From positions 1 through 51,709 of the forward strand of contig NZ_MUYK01000016.1 in assembly GCF_002155685.1 (NCBI RefSeq): DNA of 51,709 nt. The letters run 5' to 3'. The DNA is from Erythrobacter colymbi. GTDB lineage: Bacteria; Pseudomonadota; Alphaproteobacteria; Sphingomonadales; Sphingomonadaceae. A program made the translations under genes and the position numbers. The notes under the pieces are model-generated. The model did not search any database and had not been told where the DNA came from. It worked only from the letters and a program-made list of their open reading frames with translations. Of this stretch, positions 42,457 through 50,043 are shown piece by piece. Each line of letters starts with the position of its first letter. The stretch's first letter is position 1.

Positions 42457-42693
42457 CTGTAACGCTTAGCGCCCCATCAATGAGAATCTAGTCGTACTAC
42501 CTTAATGAGACGGACTGGTCGACCCCGATTTTGGAGGACGAAAGCCAAATTCTATTGATTGGCGATCGGGCCAAATTTTGTGTCCGTTGAGCGACCCCCT
42601 ATCGTACAACCAAATTTCTTATGGCGTTGCGTCCTATCTGATTGTGTGCCACTTTTTAAACCGTGGCATATTTGGTCTAAGGTTCAACGTGTG

Positions 42694-43140
42694 ATGACGG
42701 CTATTGATCTGAAGGTGGCTGCCAATGGGCGAATGGTTCTTCCGAAGTCCGTGCGCGAAGCAATGGGCTTGTCGGGCGATACGAAGGTGACCGCGATCGT
42801 AGAAGCGGGTGGCGTCCGACTTGTGCCCATCGGCCATCGTGTGATGCGCGCACGCGAGCTGTACCTGCAGGCGGTCAAGTCGCCGCGCACCACCGAAGAC
42901 TTCCTACGCGACAGGCGTGAAGAGGCCGGGCACGACGAAGCGAGCATTAGCGATCCTGCCCCACGAGCGAGGTGGTGCTGGATGCATCGGCCGTGCTGGC
43001 GCTTCTGCGTGACGAGCCGGGGGCGGACATCGTTGCCGGCCACATGCCCAGAAGCGGACCAGCCGCAAACGACCCGTTGCAGACATTCGGCGGCATCCTT
43101 GTTAGCGGGCAAGCTCAGCGGCCTTGCAGTTTCATATTGA
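42694..43140 (+). CDS. AbrB/MazE-type antitoxin, probably frame-damaged at 3' end
   Basis: The first ~85 residues are a SpoVT/AbrB swapped-hairpin domain (LKVAANGRMVLPKSVREAMGLSGDTKVTAIVEAGGVRLVP) plus the helix typical of VapB-like antitoxins (FLRDRREEAGHDEA). It then runs on for about 60 residues rich in Arg, Cys and Trp, which are really the vapC fragment read out of frame, so the natural stop has probably been lost by a small indel. AAGG lies 10 bases before the ATG. It would bind its own promoter and its toxin; the toxin is broken here. Confidence 0.7.
   Translation: MTAIDLKVAANGRMVLPKSVREAMGLSGDTKVTAIVEAGGVRLVPIGHRVMRARELYLQAVKSPRTTEDFLRDRREEAGHDEASISDPAPRARWCWMHRPCWRFCVTSRGRTSLPATCPEADQPQTTRCRHSAASLLAGKLSGLAVSY
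42972..43046 (+). pseudogene. vapC fragment (PIN-domain toxin N-terminus)
   Basis: About 25 codons (MVLDASAVLALLRDEPGADIVAGHM) match the start of a VapC PIN ribonuclease, including the first catalytic Asp in LDASA. The match ends exactly where a dispersed repeat begins (about 43047), and no PIN sequence follows. Toxin-antitoxin operon order is kept with the AbrB antitoxin. Confidence 0.75.
43066..43088. repeat. Dispersed repeat copy at the vapC break
   Basis: GACCCGTTGCAGACATTC, preceded by CAGAAGCGGACCAGCC (also present at 46373). Consensus of the family seen in the window: ACCCA(G/A)TTGCGGACATTC. Confidence 0.6.
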
Positions 43141-43156
43141 GGAATCAGCCCACCTG

Positions 43157-44275
43157 ATGACAAATGTTCTTGTCCTCTATGGCCTGCCGCACTCGCTCTA
43201 TACCGGCAAGGTTCGCAGTTACTTGCGCAAGCAGGGCATCGGCTACCGTGAGAGACCGCCCAGCGACCCCCATTTCGCGCAAGTAGTGGTGCCGAGAATC
43301 GGGCGGGGCATCATCCCGGTCGTGGAGCTTGCCGATGGTAGCGTCGTGCAAGATACCGTCGACATCATCGATCACTTCGAACGCGCCGGTGTGCGCTATT
43401 CTGCCTATCCGAAGACGCCGCGCCAACTCGCAGTCGCGCACCTGTTCGAACTCTATTCGGTGCTTGGCCTGACGCGACATGCCATGCACTACCGCTGGTC
43501 CTACCTCGATAGACAGAAAGCTTTTCTGCAAGATGCTTTCGGGGTCGGCGGCAATGCCGAGCGCACCGCCTCGGTGATGGCGCGGATGAACAGCTATCTG
43601 CCAATGCTGGGCGTGTCGGACGAGACAATCCCGGCAATCGAGGAAAGCTATCGCCAGCTACTTCAAGGGCTCGACGCACATTTCACACAGCATCCCTATC
43701 TGGTTGGCACCCAGCCTTCGATCGGCGACTATTCGCTTTTTGGCCCGTTGTTCGCTCATCTTGGGCGCGATCCGGTTCCGCTCGCAATCATGCAGCGCGA
43801 CGCGCCCAAAGTTCATCGCTGGGTCGAACGCATGCATGCGCCCGATCTCGACCTTGTGGAATATAACCTAGAGGGCGAACATGGTTTTGCTGCCGGTGAT
43901 GAGATCCCGGCGTCGCTAAGTCCGGTGCTAGATCAGATCGCTGTCGAACTGCTGCCCGGCCTGACCGATAGGCTGAAGTTTCTGCGCGCTTACGTCGCCA
44001 GCGGCGCCGCCAAACCTGGCCAGCCCGTCACCTCCAAACCGCATCAGCGGATCGTCGGCGAAGTGGAAACGTCATTCCGCGGCATCCCCTATACGGGAGG
44101 GGTACAGCCCTACACTTTCCTTCTTTGGCAACGATTGCAGGACGCGGCAGCAGATAGCGAATCCGTACGAGACCTATTTGCCGCGCGTTCCCTCTCAGCC
44201 CTTCTCGAGGAGAAGCTGCCCATCAGGATCAGGCGCGCCGACAATATCGAAGTGTGGGACGAACGGAGAGACTGA
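43157..44275 (+). CDS. Glutathione S-transferase-like protein, long form
   Basis: This 372-residue protein starts at ATG 43157. An N-terminal thioredoxin-fold GST domain is seen (VLYGLPHSLYTGKVRSYLRKQGI, with VVQDTVDIIDHFER as the cis-Pro/Ser-like segment), then an all-helical C-terminal domain with PYLVGTQPSIGDYSLFGPLF (the N-capping box of GSTs). About 100 residues more than ordinary GSTs follow. It would be cytosolic, conjugating or reducing with glutathione. It stands alone on the plus strand after the broken toxin-antitoxin pair. Confidence 0.8.
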   Translation: MTNVLVLYGLPHSLYTGKVRSYLRKQGIGYRERPPSDPHFAQVVVPRIGRGIIPVVELADGSVVQDTVDIIDHFERAGVRYSAYPKTPRQLAVAHLFELYSVLGLTRHAMHYRWSYLDRQKAFLQDAFGVGGNAERTASVMARMNSYLPMLGVSDETIPAIEESYRQLLQGLDAHFTQHPYLVGTQPSIGDYSLFGPLFAHLGRDPVPLAIMQRDAPKVHRWVERMHAPDLDLVEYNLEGEHGFAAGDEIPASLSPVLDQIAVELLPGLTDRLKFLRAYVASGAAKPGQPVTSKPHQRIVGEVETSFRGIPYTGGVQPYTFLLWQRLQDAAADSESVRDLFAARSLSALLEEKLPIRIRRADNIEVWDERRD

Positions 44276-44315
44276 CTGCCCCAACTACTCATTTAAGGAA
44301 ACCGCTACTCATGGC

Positions 44316-44341
44316 CGCTTTCCACCCAGTTGCGGACATTC
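44316..44341. repeat. Dispersed repeat copy
   Basis: GCTTTCCACCCAGTTGCGGACATTC, the fullest copy of the family in this window. It lies in the gap between two convergent genes. Confidence 0.6.
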
Positions 44342-44373
44342 GCCTGGGCAGAATTCCTTACCGCAAGCTGCCG

Positions 44374-44775
44374 TCAATTAGGCTCATCCTGATCGAATTC
44401 GCTGGCATCCGAGCTCGAGTAGACTTCCTTGGCGGCTTGCATCCCGTTCAACGCTGCTGGAAATCCGGCATACACGCTCATCTGGATGATAATTTCCTCG
44501 ATCTCGCTCTTCGTAAGACCGACATTGAGTCCGGCTTGGATGTGGACCTTCAACTGGGGCTGTGCCGTGCCCATCGCCGTAAGGGCTGCGATCGTCGCGA
44601 TCTCTCGTTCGCGGAGGCCAAGACCGGGCCGTGCGTAGATATCGGCGAACGGGTATTCGATGGTGTAGCGGGCAAGATCCGGCGATATGTCCTTTAAGCT
44701 TTCAACCACCTTCTCTCCGGCTTCACCGTCGATTCTGCGAAGATTCTCGAGGCCTCTTTCGAACCTGTCAGTCAT
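44374..44775 (-). CDS. Carboxymuconolactone decarboxylase family protein
   Basis: This 133-residue AhpD/CMD-fold protein has SPDLARYTIEYPFADIYARPGLGLREREIATIAALTAMG and the helix LKVHIQAGLNVGLTKSEIEEII. Unlike AhpD it has no CxxC, so peroxidase activity is not expected; the closest role is a decarboxylase-like or unknown enzyme. I start at ATG 44775: AAGGA is 6 bases upstream and the ATG overlaps the previous stop (ATGA). It is the last gene of a four-gene operon run by the MarR operator at 45740. Confidence 0.85.
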   Translation of the reverse strand: MTDRFERGLENLRRIDGEAGEKVVESLKDISPDLARYTIEYPFADIYARPGLGLREREIATIAALTAMGTAQPQLKVHIQAGLNVGLTKSEIEEIIIQMSVYAGFPAALNGMQAAKEVYSSSDASEFDQDEPN

Positions 44776-44990
44776 GACCATTCCTTCATTAAGCGAGTTG
44801 CCAGCGAATGCATCGCTGGAGCAAGCAGCAGACTGATGAGGGGAACAAGGATTGCCGTCAGAATGAGTGCCTGAAATCCAAGCGCCATATCGCTCGCGAT
44901 GAACCCCAGCAGCTTGAGCATCCCGGTCACAAGCGGCCATACGACGAGCCAGACGAGCATGGTCCGCAATATAACGATCCGGAATGTCAT
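44772..44990 (-). CDS. Small two-helix membrane protein (DUF2798-like)
   Basis: This 72-residue protein has two membrane helices (MLVWLVVWPLVTGMLKLLGF and LILTAILVPLISLLLAPAM) with a short loop, matching the size and pattern of DUF2798 proteins. Both ends overlap neighbours as ATGA, so translation is coupled to the MarR and decarboxylase-family genes. Function unknown. Confidence 0.75.
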   Translation of the reverse strand: MTFRIVILRTMLVWLVVWPLVTGMLKLLGFIASDMALGFQALILTAILVPLISLLLAPAMHSLATRLMKEWS

Positions 44991-45430
44991 TTGTCGGCTG
45001 CTGGATCGGGACGATGAAGGATGGCGAAGTATCCCGGCAGAACCTCGTCGAGCTTGGCTTTCCCCGAGAGAGTAAGGGTCACGTTCCGGGAGCGAGCATC
45101 TTCTGAGTTTTCCGAAATCGCGATCAGGCCAGCCCGTTCCAAGCCCTGCAAGGTGCGCGTGACGACGGGCCGCGATACGTCCAGCCTTTCGGCAATTTCA
45201 CTTGCAGCGAGGCAGTTTCGCTCGGGTTCGCGGTCGATAAGGATCATCATCAAAAAGCGAAGCTGCGAGAGGTCATGGCGCGCGAAGTATGCTTCCAGCT
45301 CGCGGATCAGCAGGCTCGCGCGTCGCATCAACCGAAGCGCGTCGAGCACTCTGTCGACATCGACATCGGCGAATTGGTCGGCATAACCGTCGACCATTTG
45401 TCGGCTGGGAAGTTCTTTAAGAAAGAACAT
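44987..45430 (-). CDS. MarR-family transcriptional regulator
   Basis: This 147-residue winged-helix repressor has the DNA-binding part LAASEIAERLDVSRPVVTRTLQGLERAGLIA followed by the wing SENSEDARSRNVTLTLSGKAKLDEV, the standard MarR DxRSxxxxLT motif. Dimer helices flank it. It lies between the monooxygenase (5-base gap) and the small membrane protein, so it is autoregulated. Its probable operator is the TAGTTA-N6-TAACTA palindrome at 45740-45757. The inducer is probably a small phenolic or quinone-like compound, inferred from the operon partners. Confidence 0.9.
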   Translation of the reverse strand: MFFLKELPSRQMVDGYADQFADVDVDRVLDALRLMRRASLLIRELEAYFARHDLSQLRFLMMILIDREPERNCLAASEIAERLDVSRPVVTRTLQGLERAGLIAISENSEDARSRNVTLTLSGKAKLDEVLPGYFAILHRPDPAADK

Positions 45431-45435
45431 CAGCC

Positions 45436-45729
45436 TTACCGAACCGGACGGAGATGAAGGATTTGCGGCTCTTCTGCCAGCCAGTCCCGGTAGGCTTCAA
45501 AGACGGCCCGGGTGTATGGTTGATCGTGGTGCGATGCCAGTGCGGCCTCGTCTCGCCATTCCTCATAGAGATACAGTGTTCCGTCCTGTGCATTTTCGCT
45601 GAGACGAAACTCCATGCAGCCGGGTTCGGCGCGCGTCTGTTCGATGATCTCGCAGATGGCCTCGCGCGCCTTGTTGTAGTGCGTTGGATGTGGCGCGATC
45701 CGTGCGATGATGTTCAACTGATGGATCAT
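45436..45729 (-). CDS. Antibiotic biosynthesis monooxygenase-like protein (quinol monooxygenase)
   Basis: This is a 97-residue ABM-domain protein, a dimeric ferredoxin-like fold of the YgiN type. It has QLNIIARIAPHPTHYNKAREAI, then TRAEPGCMEFRLSENAQDGTLYLYEEWRDEAALASHHDQPY, the signature with the conserved EW and H. Enzymes of this group oxidise quinols or similar aromatic compounds without cofactors. It is the first gene after the MarR operator, and with the carboxymuconolactone decarboxylase family gene it points to aromatic or quinone stress handling. Confidence 0.88.
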   Translation of the reverse strand: MIHQLNIIARIAPHPTHYNKAREAICEIIEQTRAEPGCMEFRLSENAQDGTLYLYEEWRDEAALASHHDQPYTRAVFEAYRDWLAEEPQILHLRPVR

Positions 45730-45739
45730 GACATTCCTT

Positions 45740-45783
45740 TAGTTATCATGCTAACTATATAATTCAGGGTGATGGCTGGTCAA
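45740..45783 (-). promoter_or_regulatory. Promoter with MarR-type palindromic operator
   Basis: On the minus strand, TTGACC (45778-45783) and TATATA (45756-45761) are 16 bases apart, a good sigma70-type pair. Overlapping and just downstream lies the perfect palindrome TAGTTA-N6-TAACTA (45740-45757), 10 bases before the monooxygenase ATG. A dimeric regulator bound here would block polymerase, and the second gene of the operon is a MarR protein. Confidence 0.75.
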
Positions 45784-45807
45784 GTCCAGAACTTCCTGAA
45801 AGCAGAC

Positions 45808-45933
45808 CGTCCGCTAACCACCCAGTTTCAGTCGAAACGGAAGCCTGGGCTTGATCCCAAAAGCGGTCTTGCAGCTTTGCCATGCTTCTGAAAAATTTCT
45901 GCCATTCAGGAAGCGACCCCATTGCGGACATTC
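45808..45933. repeat. Two dispersed repeat copies
   Basis: TCCGCTAACCACCCAGTTTCAGTC at 45810-45833 and GAAGCGACCCCATTGCGGACATTC at 45910-45933, in the gap upstream of the small membrane protein gene. They share the ACCCA-TT-GGACATTC core. Confidence 0.6.
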
Positions 45934-45985
45934 ATCCTGATCGGCATTCTGGGCATGAGCATGTGAAGTTCGGGGAATGTGACCA

Positions 45986-46279
45986 GTGAGCGAGCTCATC
46001 GAATACTGGCCCGGCGCGCTCATCATGTTTGGGCTCTTCTTTGGGCCGCTCATCGCGATCAAAAAGGCCCGAACCGATGCAGCAACGGCTACAATCGTCT
46101 GCGCCATAACCTGCGCCCTGTTCCTGGGGCTTTTCATACTCGGGGCCGGTCTGCAATCGCCCTTGGGATACTGGCCCTCGGGATTTTTTCTGGACGCCAT
46201 CAAGATCGCTGCAACATTCGGGGGCGCGCTTGGACTTTGGATCCTGTTCGTGGTGCGACCGAGATCGTCTAATCGCTGA
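45986..46279 (+). CDS. Small inner-membrane protein
   Basis: This 97-residue protein is unknown. Three hydrophobic helices are seen: ALIMFGLFFGPLIAI, ATIVCAITCALFLGLFILGAGL and AATFGGALGLWILFVV. The GTG start has GTGACCA just upstream, weak as a ribosome site. No homology is recognised; the composition is membrane-like throughout, so the frame is probably real. Confidence 0.55.
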   Translation: MSELIEYWPGALIMFGLFFGPLIAIKKARTDAATATIVCAITCALFLGLFILGAGLQSPLGYWPSGFFLDAIKIAATFGGALGLWILFVVRPRSSNR

Positions 46280-46325
46280 ACGTCGGCCAAACCCGATGCG
46301 ACCGAGCTGCGAGCGCTGGATAATT

Positions 46326-46413
46326 TGCTTTCCACCCCAGCTCGTGACCTAGCTGCCAAGTGCGAGGCGACCCAGAAGCGGACCAGCCCCTAACGACCCC
46401 ATTGCGGCCGTTC
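46326..46413. repeat. Two dispersed repeat copies
   Basis: GCTTTCCACCCCAGCTCGTGAC at 46328 and AACGACCCCATTGCGGCCGTTC at 46392-46413. The second is preceded by CCCAGAAGCGGACCAGCCCC, nearly identical to the sequence at the vapC break. Confidence 0.6.
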
Positions 46414-46464
46414 CCGAAAACCAGCATAAATCCCTGATGATTATTGCCCATGCCTCTGGCCTCA

Positions 46465-47097
46465 TCATTCTTCGATAACACGAAAACAGGCAACGCCAGT
46501 TAGAAGTTTCCTCTGTCCCAGCAATGTGTAGAGTTCATTAGATACAGCGATAGCCGACGTGATTAACTCGTCTGGAACCCACAAATGGGAGCCCCCTATT
46601 GCTGATCTTTTCATGACAATATTGCGCGTCTCTGCCAGAGTCTTTAGTCCCAGCATCTTGCGCCCATGTTTGTATTCTTTCGACGGGACATCGGTTTTCT
46701 GCCAATCGACGGCATCGGATATTGCCCGGCGAACGTTGATGGCATAATATGAAACCTCAAAGGGTGCCCCGTCGGAGCGAAGCACCTCTACCGCCCTGAA
46801 TTCGTGAAGCCCGGGCTCCAGGCCATCAATGCAATCACGGAATGGCTGGCTAACCCCCCAGAAGGAGCAGAACCCAACCCAATCGGGAAGCGATTTTCGT
46901 GGCGTTTTCAGTCGTGCGCGTTTCGGCCAAAACTGATCGTCGATATCGATGGCCGCGCGGGTGGGACGAGCCGAAACATGAGCAAGACCGCGCTGTTCCA
47001 GAAGTTCGTAAGGTATCATTATTTCGGAGCATGATGGCTCCATGTCGAACTTGACGGTCGCTACCGTCGTGTTCTCACGCTCAAGAAGCCAGGCCAT
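46465..47097 (-). CDS. Imm11-like (DUF1629) protein
   Basis: This 210-residue soluble protein has a composition and order that match the Imm11/DUF1629 group: an N-terminal beta region, then HEFRAVEVLRSDGAPFEVSYYAINVRRAISDAVDWQ, then RSAIGGSHLWVPDELITSAIAVSNELYTLL, whose HLW-type motif is typical. Many such proteins are immunity proteins next to polymorphic toxins, but no toxin gene is beside it here, so it may be an orphan or have another role. The recognition is moderate. Confidence 0.6.
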   Translation of the reverse strand: MAWLLERENTTVATVKFDMEPSCSEIMIPYELLEQRGLAHVSARPTRAAIDIDDQFWPKRARLKTPRKSLPDWVGFCSFWGVSQPFRDCIDGLEPGLHEFRAVEVLRSDGAPFEVSYYAINVRRAISDAVDWQKTDVPSKEYKHGRKMLGLKTLAETRNIVMKRSAIGGSHLWVPDELITSAIAVSNELYTLLGQRKLLTGVACFRVIEE

Positions 47098-47208
47098 TTA
47101 CTGCGTTCTCTCATTGGCCCGCATGGGGCGTTCTCGCTCCATAAGTTGACTCCGACTTGCGTTCCAGTCGCCACGACGATGGACAGAACGAGCGTTGTCG
47201 TGAATGTC

Positions 47209-47231
47209 AGCTTTCCACCCAATTTCGGTCG
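47209..47231. repeat. Dispersed repeat copy
   Basis: AGCTTTCCACCCAATTTCGGTC, a weaker copy of the family, between the Imm11-like gene and the integrase-like gene. Confidence 0.5.
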
Positions 47232-47295
47232 ATCACGCCATTCTAACGCCGCCTCAAAGCGGCCGACCGAATAGGTCGGTCGACCGCTTGCTGTG

Positions 47296-47928
47296 TCAGA
47301 TTTCGGTGCGCTCCGCCAACAGTAAGGCATCCTCGAGGTCGACACCAAGGTACCGAACCGTGTTTTCGATCTTGGTGTGGCCGAGCAGAATTTGGATAGC
47401 TCGGATATTGCCGGTGGCACGGTAGATCATCGCAGCTTTCGTTCGCCGCAGCGAGTGAGTGCCGTACTCAGCCTTACGCAAACCGATGGCGGTCACCCAC
47501 TCATCGACGAGGCGGGCATACTGGCGTGTGCTCATATGGCCATGGAGATCGACGCGGCTCGGAAATAGATAATCGTGAGCCGAACCGCCGCGTCGCTCTA
47601 GCCAGGCGATCAGAGTCGCGCGAACATCCGCTGTCAGTTCGAATTGGACGGGACGGTTGGTCTTTTGCTGGATGACAATGGCGCGATTGCGAATGTCCGC
47701 GCCAGCAACGACATCGCCAATCTTGACCTTGACGAGATCACAGCCACGCAGTTTGCTGTCGATCGCGAGATCGAAGAGAGCCTTGTCCCGGAGACGGCCT
47801 TCGCGATCTAGGTGGAAGCGTATCGCCCAGATTTGCTTCTGCGTCAGAGGTCGCTTGGTGCCAACGGTCTTGCCGGCGTTCCAGGCTGCACGGGCTTGTA
47901 TTGCGGGGTCAAATCGAGAGTATCCCAT
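47296..47928 (-). CDS. Short tyrosine recombinase (integrase-like)
   Basis: This is a 210-residue tyrosine recombinase made of the catalytic domain and a brief N-terminal segment. The catalytic set is visible: Arg I in LRGCDLVKVKIGDV, the Lys strand IVIQQKTNRPVQF, HSLRRTK (HxxR), LLGHTKIENTVRYLG (the GH and the nucleophile Tyr). Similar short proteins (FimB/XerC-like) act on inverted or direct sites. It has no N-terminal SAM-like arm. No att-site repeats were identified, so whether it mobilises this region is unknown. Confidence 0.85.
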   Translation of the reverse strand: MGYSRFDPAIQARAAWNAGKTVGTKRPLTQKQIWAIRFHLDREGRLRDKALFDLAIDSKLRGCDLVKVKIGDVVAGADIRNRAIVIQQKTNRPVQFELTADVRATLIAWLERRGGSAHDYLFPSRVDLHGHMSTRQYARLVDEWVTAIGLRKAEYGTHSLRRTKAAMIYRATGNIRAIQILLGHTKIENTVRYLGVDLEDALLLAERTEI

Positions 47929-48207
47929 GGTTCATCTCCTCGGCCGTCATTGGCCAAGCGGGGAACGCTGAAAGAGGAGGCTTTTGGGCCGGAAGCGGAA
48001 AGGCAGCTTTTATATCTTTGAGCGGATTAAGCGGACAGCGACTGCTGACCGAATCGCAAGCCGGTGCATTAGAGAATGGTCTGGAGAAACCCCTCTTGGC
48101 ATAGACTTTTGCCGTCGTTGAAACGCCCTGCAGGACAGCCAACACGGAGCCGAGAGCCACAAACTAAATCGGTTTACTATTTAGCGCGCCTTTCCTACCA
48201 TCCAGAG
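47929..48207. other. Intergenic upstream of integrase-like and hydrolase genes
   Basis: About 280 bases between divergent genes; should hold both promoters. A hydrolase-frame extension to an ATG at 48076 exists but its residues (Arg/Ser/Pro-rich) do not look like part of the enzyme. Confidence 0.4.
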
Positions 48208-49113
48208 ATGGCGAGAGAAACCTTTACGATTGAGGGCGCAGGCGCGATTTCTCTTACAGCCGAGGCTGAGGGGGATGCCTACGCTAAACCCGTCCTTCTT
48301 GCGCACGGCGGCGGGCAGACACGGCGCGCGTGGAGAAGGGTGGTCAGCGAGCTGGCTCAAGCCGGCTTTCGCGCAATCGCCTTCGACATGCGCGGTCACG
48401 GAGACAGCGATTGGTCGCCATGCGGAGCTTATGAAATGCGCGACTTCGCGGCGGATCTGGTCGCTGGAGCGTCGCGCCTGGACCAGAAGCCAGCGCTGGT
48501 CGGCGCTTCACTGGGCGGGCTCGCTGGACTGATTGCCGCAGGGGAGCTTGCTCCAGGTAGCTTTGCTTCACTCACATTGGTCGACATTGCCCCGCGCATG
48601 GAGCCCAGCGGTGTGATGCGCGTGGTTGGTTTCATGGAAGAGCATGTCGATAGCGGCTTCGCCTCACCAGAGGAGGCGGCCGACGTGATCGCTCGCTACA
48701 TGCCGCATCGTCCCAAGCGGGGCGCGAGCGATGGTCTGAAAAACTATCTGCGGCAGAAGTCGGATGGGCGCTTCTATTGGCACTGGGACCCGGTGTTTAT
48801 CCGTAATATAATGTCAGCCAGACAAGGCGACCCAGACAGCCAAGAACGTCAATCGGCAATGCTGAGCCAAGCTGCGGCGAATCTCACGCTTCCGCTTCAC
48901 CTCATCCGAGGCGGCTCTAGCGATCTTGTTTCCGAAGAGGCCGTTTTGCATCTGCGACAACTCGCCCCCCATGCAGAATACACCGATATTGCCGATGCCA
49001 CGCACATGGTCGTGGGCGATGCGAACGATGCCTTCTCCGCCGCTATCGTCGATTTCCTAGGGCGCCATCACTCATCCGATACGGCTCAGCCACAGGGGAC
49101 GAGGGAGCTATGA
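48208..49113 (+). CDS. Alpha/beta hydrolase
   Basis: This 301-residue alpha/beta-hydrolase-fold enzyme has the oxyanion strand VLLAHGGGQTRRAW, FDMRGHGDSDW, the nucleophile elbow GASLGG (Ser in LVGASLGGLAG), and the catalytic His in IADATHMVVGD. It has no signal peptide, so it is cytoplasmic. I start at ATG 48208, where the fold begins, rather than 48076. Its stop overlaps the ATG of a broken thioesterase gene (ATGA), so the two formed an operon. The substrate is likely an ester or epoxide of a small molecule; it cannot be said more exactly. Confidence 0.85.
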   Translation: MARETFTIEGAGAISLTAEAEGDAYAKPVLLAHGGGQTRRAWRRVVSELAQAGFRAIAFDMRGHGDSDWSPCGAYEMRDFAADLVAGASRLDQKPALVGASLGGLAGLIAAGELAPGSFASLTLVDIAPRMEPSGVMRVVGFMEEHVDSGFASPEEAADVIARYMPHRPKRGASDGLKNYLRQKSDGRFYWHWDPVFIRNIMSARQGDPDSQERQSAMLSQAAANLTLPLHLIRGGSSDLVSEEAVLHLRQLAPHAEYTDIADATHMVVGDANDAFSAAIVDFLGRHHSSDTAQPQGTREL

Positions 49114-49168
49114 TCGATCGAGAGCGCTTGCAGGAAATGCTGCATATCGCGCCGTTTCACCGATGGCT
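49110..49168 (+). pseudogene. PaaI-like thioesterase, 5' fragment cut by IS21
   Basis: About 20 codons (MIDRERLQEMLHIAPFHRWL) match the usual start of PaaI/hotdog thioesterases; the frame then enters the IS21 end at 49169 and reads on to a stop inside the element. The ATG overlaps the hydrolase stop as ATGA. The rest of the gene should lie beyond the IS, outside the window. Confidence 0.65.
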
Positions 49169-49291
49169 TGTGCGGATTCCGACGATCGCGCGCATGTATT
49201 CCGATCTGATGCCGCGCAGCGTTCCGCTTTGATCGCGCGCAGGTGAAGCACCTGATCGTTGGTATGTTGTGGCACTATGCTTTGCCGCGGG

Positions 49292-50032
49292 TCAAGCGGC
49301 TTGAGCGGCGATGCTTCGCCGCATGGATTCCCCGGATAGCTCGAGCCTGTGGGCGTTGTGGACAAGCCGATCGAGGATGGCATCGGCGTAGGTCGGATCG
49401 CCGATGAGATCGAACCAGCGCGCGATGGGTAGCTGGCTTGTTACGAGCGTTGAACGGCGCCCATAGCGATCCTCGAGGATCTCCAGCAGATGATGGCGGG
49501 CATTGCCATCGAGCGGCTCAAGCCCCCAGTCATCGAGGATGAGCAGGTCCACGCGGGCCAGGCTCTTCATGCGCGCAGCAATGCGGCCATCGCCCTTGGC
49601 AAGCGACAGCTCGTCGATCAACCGCGGCAGGCGGGTGTAGAGAACCGAGCGATTGTCACGGCAGGCCTGATGCCCGACGGCGCAGGCCAGCCAGCTCTTG
49701 CCGACCCCTGCTGGTCCGATAATCGCACAGTTCTCATGGGCAGCGATCCAGCTGCCCTTCAGCAGCATTTCGAACAACCGCCGATCGAGCCCGCGGGCGC
49801 TGCGATAATCAACGTCCTCAGGCACGGCTTGGTGCCGCAGCTTTGCCTGACGCAGGCGCAGGGCGAGGCGCTTGTCATTGCGCCATGTCGCTTCATGATC
49901 GAGCAGCAGCGCCAGCCATTCCGCGTGGTTCAGGCTGGCGGCATCGCCATTGCCATCCAGATCCGCAAAGGCTTGGGCCATGCCGATAAGGCCAAGCTGG
50001 TTCAACTGATCAAGTGTGGGGTGTTTGAGCAT
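49292..50032 (-). CDS. istB: IstB, IS21 AAA+ helper ATPase
   Basis: This is a 246-residue AAA+ protein that loads on DNA and recruits IstA. Walker A is GPAGVGKSWL, Walker B LLILDDWGLEPL, then STLVTSQLPIARW (sensor) and a C-terminal helical lid. It starts with ATG at 50032, with AAAGGAGC upstream, 11 bases after istA. Full-length and without stops. Confidence 0.95.
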   Translation of the reverse strand: MLKHPTLDQLNQLGLIGMAQAFADLDGNGDAASLNHAEWLALLLDHEATWRNDKRLALRLRQAKLRHQAVPEDVDYRSARGLDRRLFEMLLKGSWIAAHENCAIIGPAGVGKSWLACAVGHQACRDNRSVLYTRLPRLIDELSLAKGDGRIAARMKSLARVDLLILDDWGLEPLDGNARHHLLEILEDRYGRRSTLVTSQLPIARWFDLIGDPTYADAILDRLVHNAHRLELSGESMRRSIAAQAA

Positions 50033-50043
50033 CCTTGCTCCTT

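Noticed and set aside
47061..47420. 119-codon minus-strand frame overlapping two genes
   Set aside because: It overlaps the Imm11-like and integrase-like genes in other frames and has Ser/Arg/Thr-rich shadow composition.
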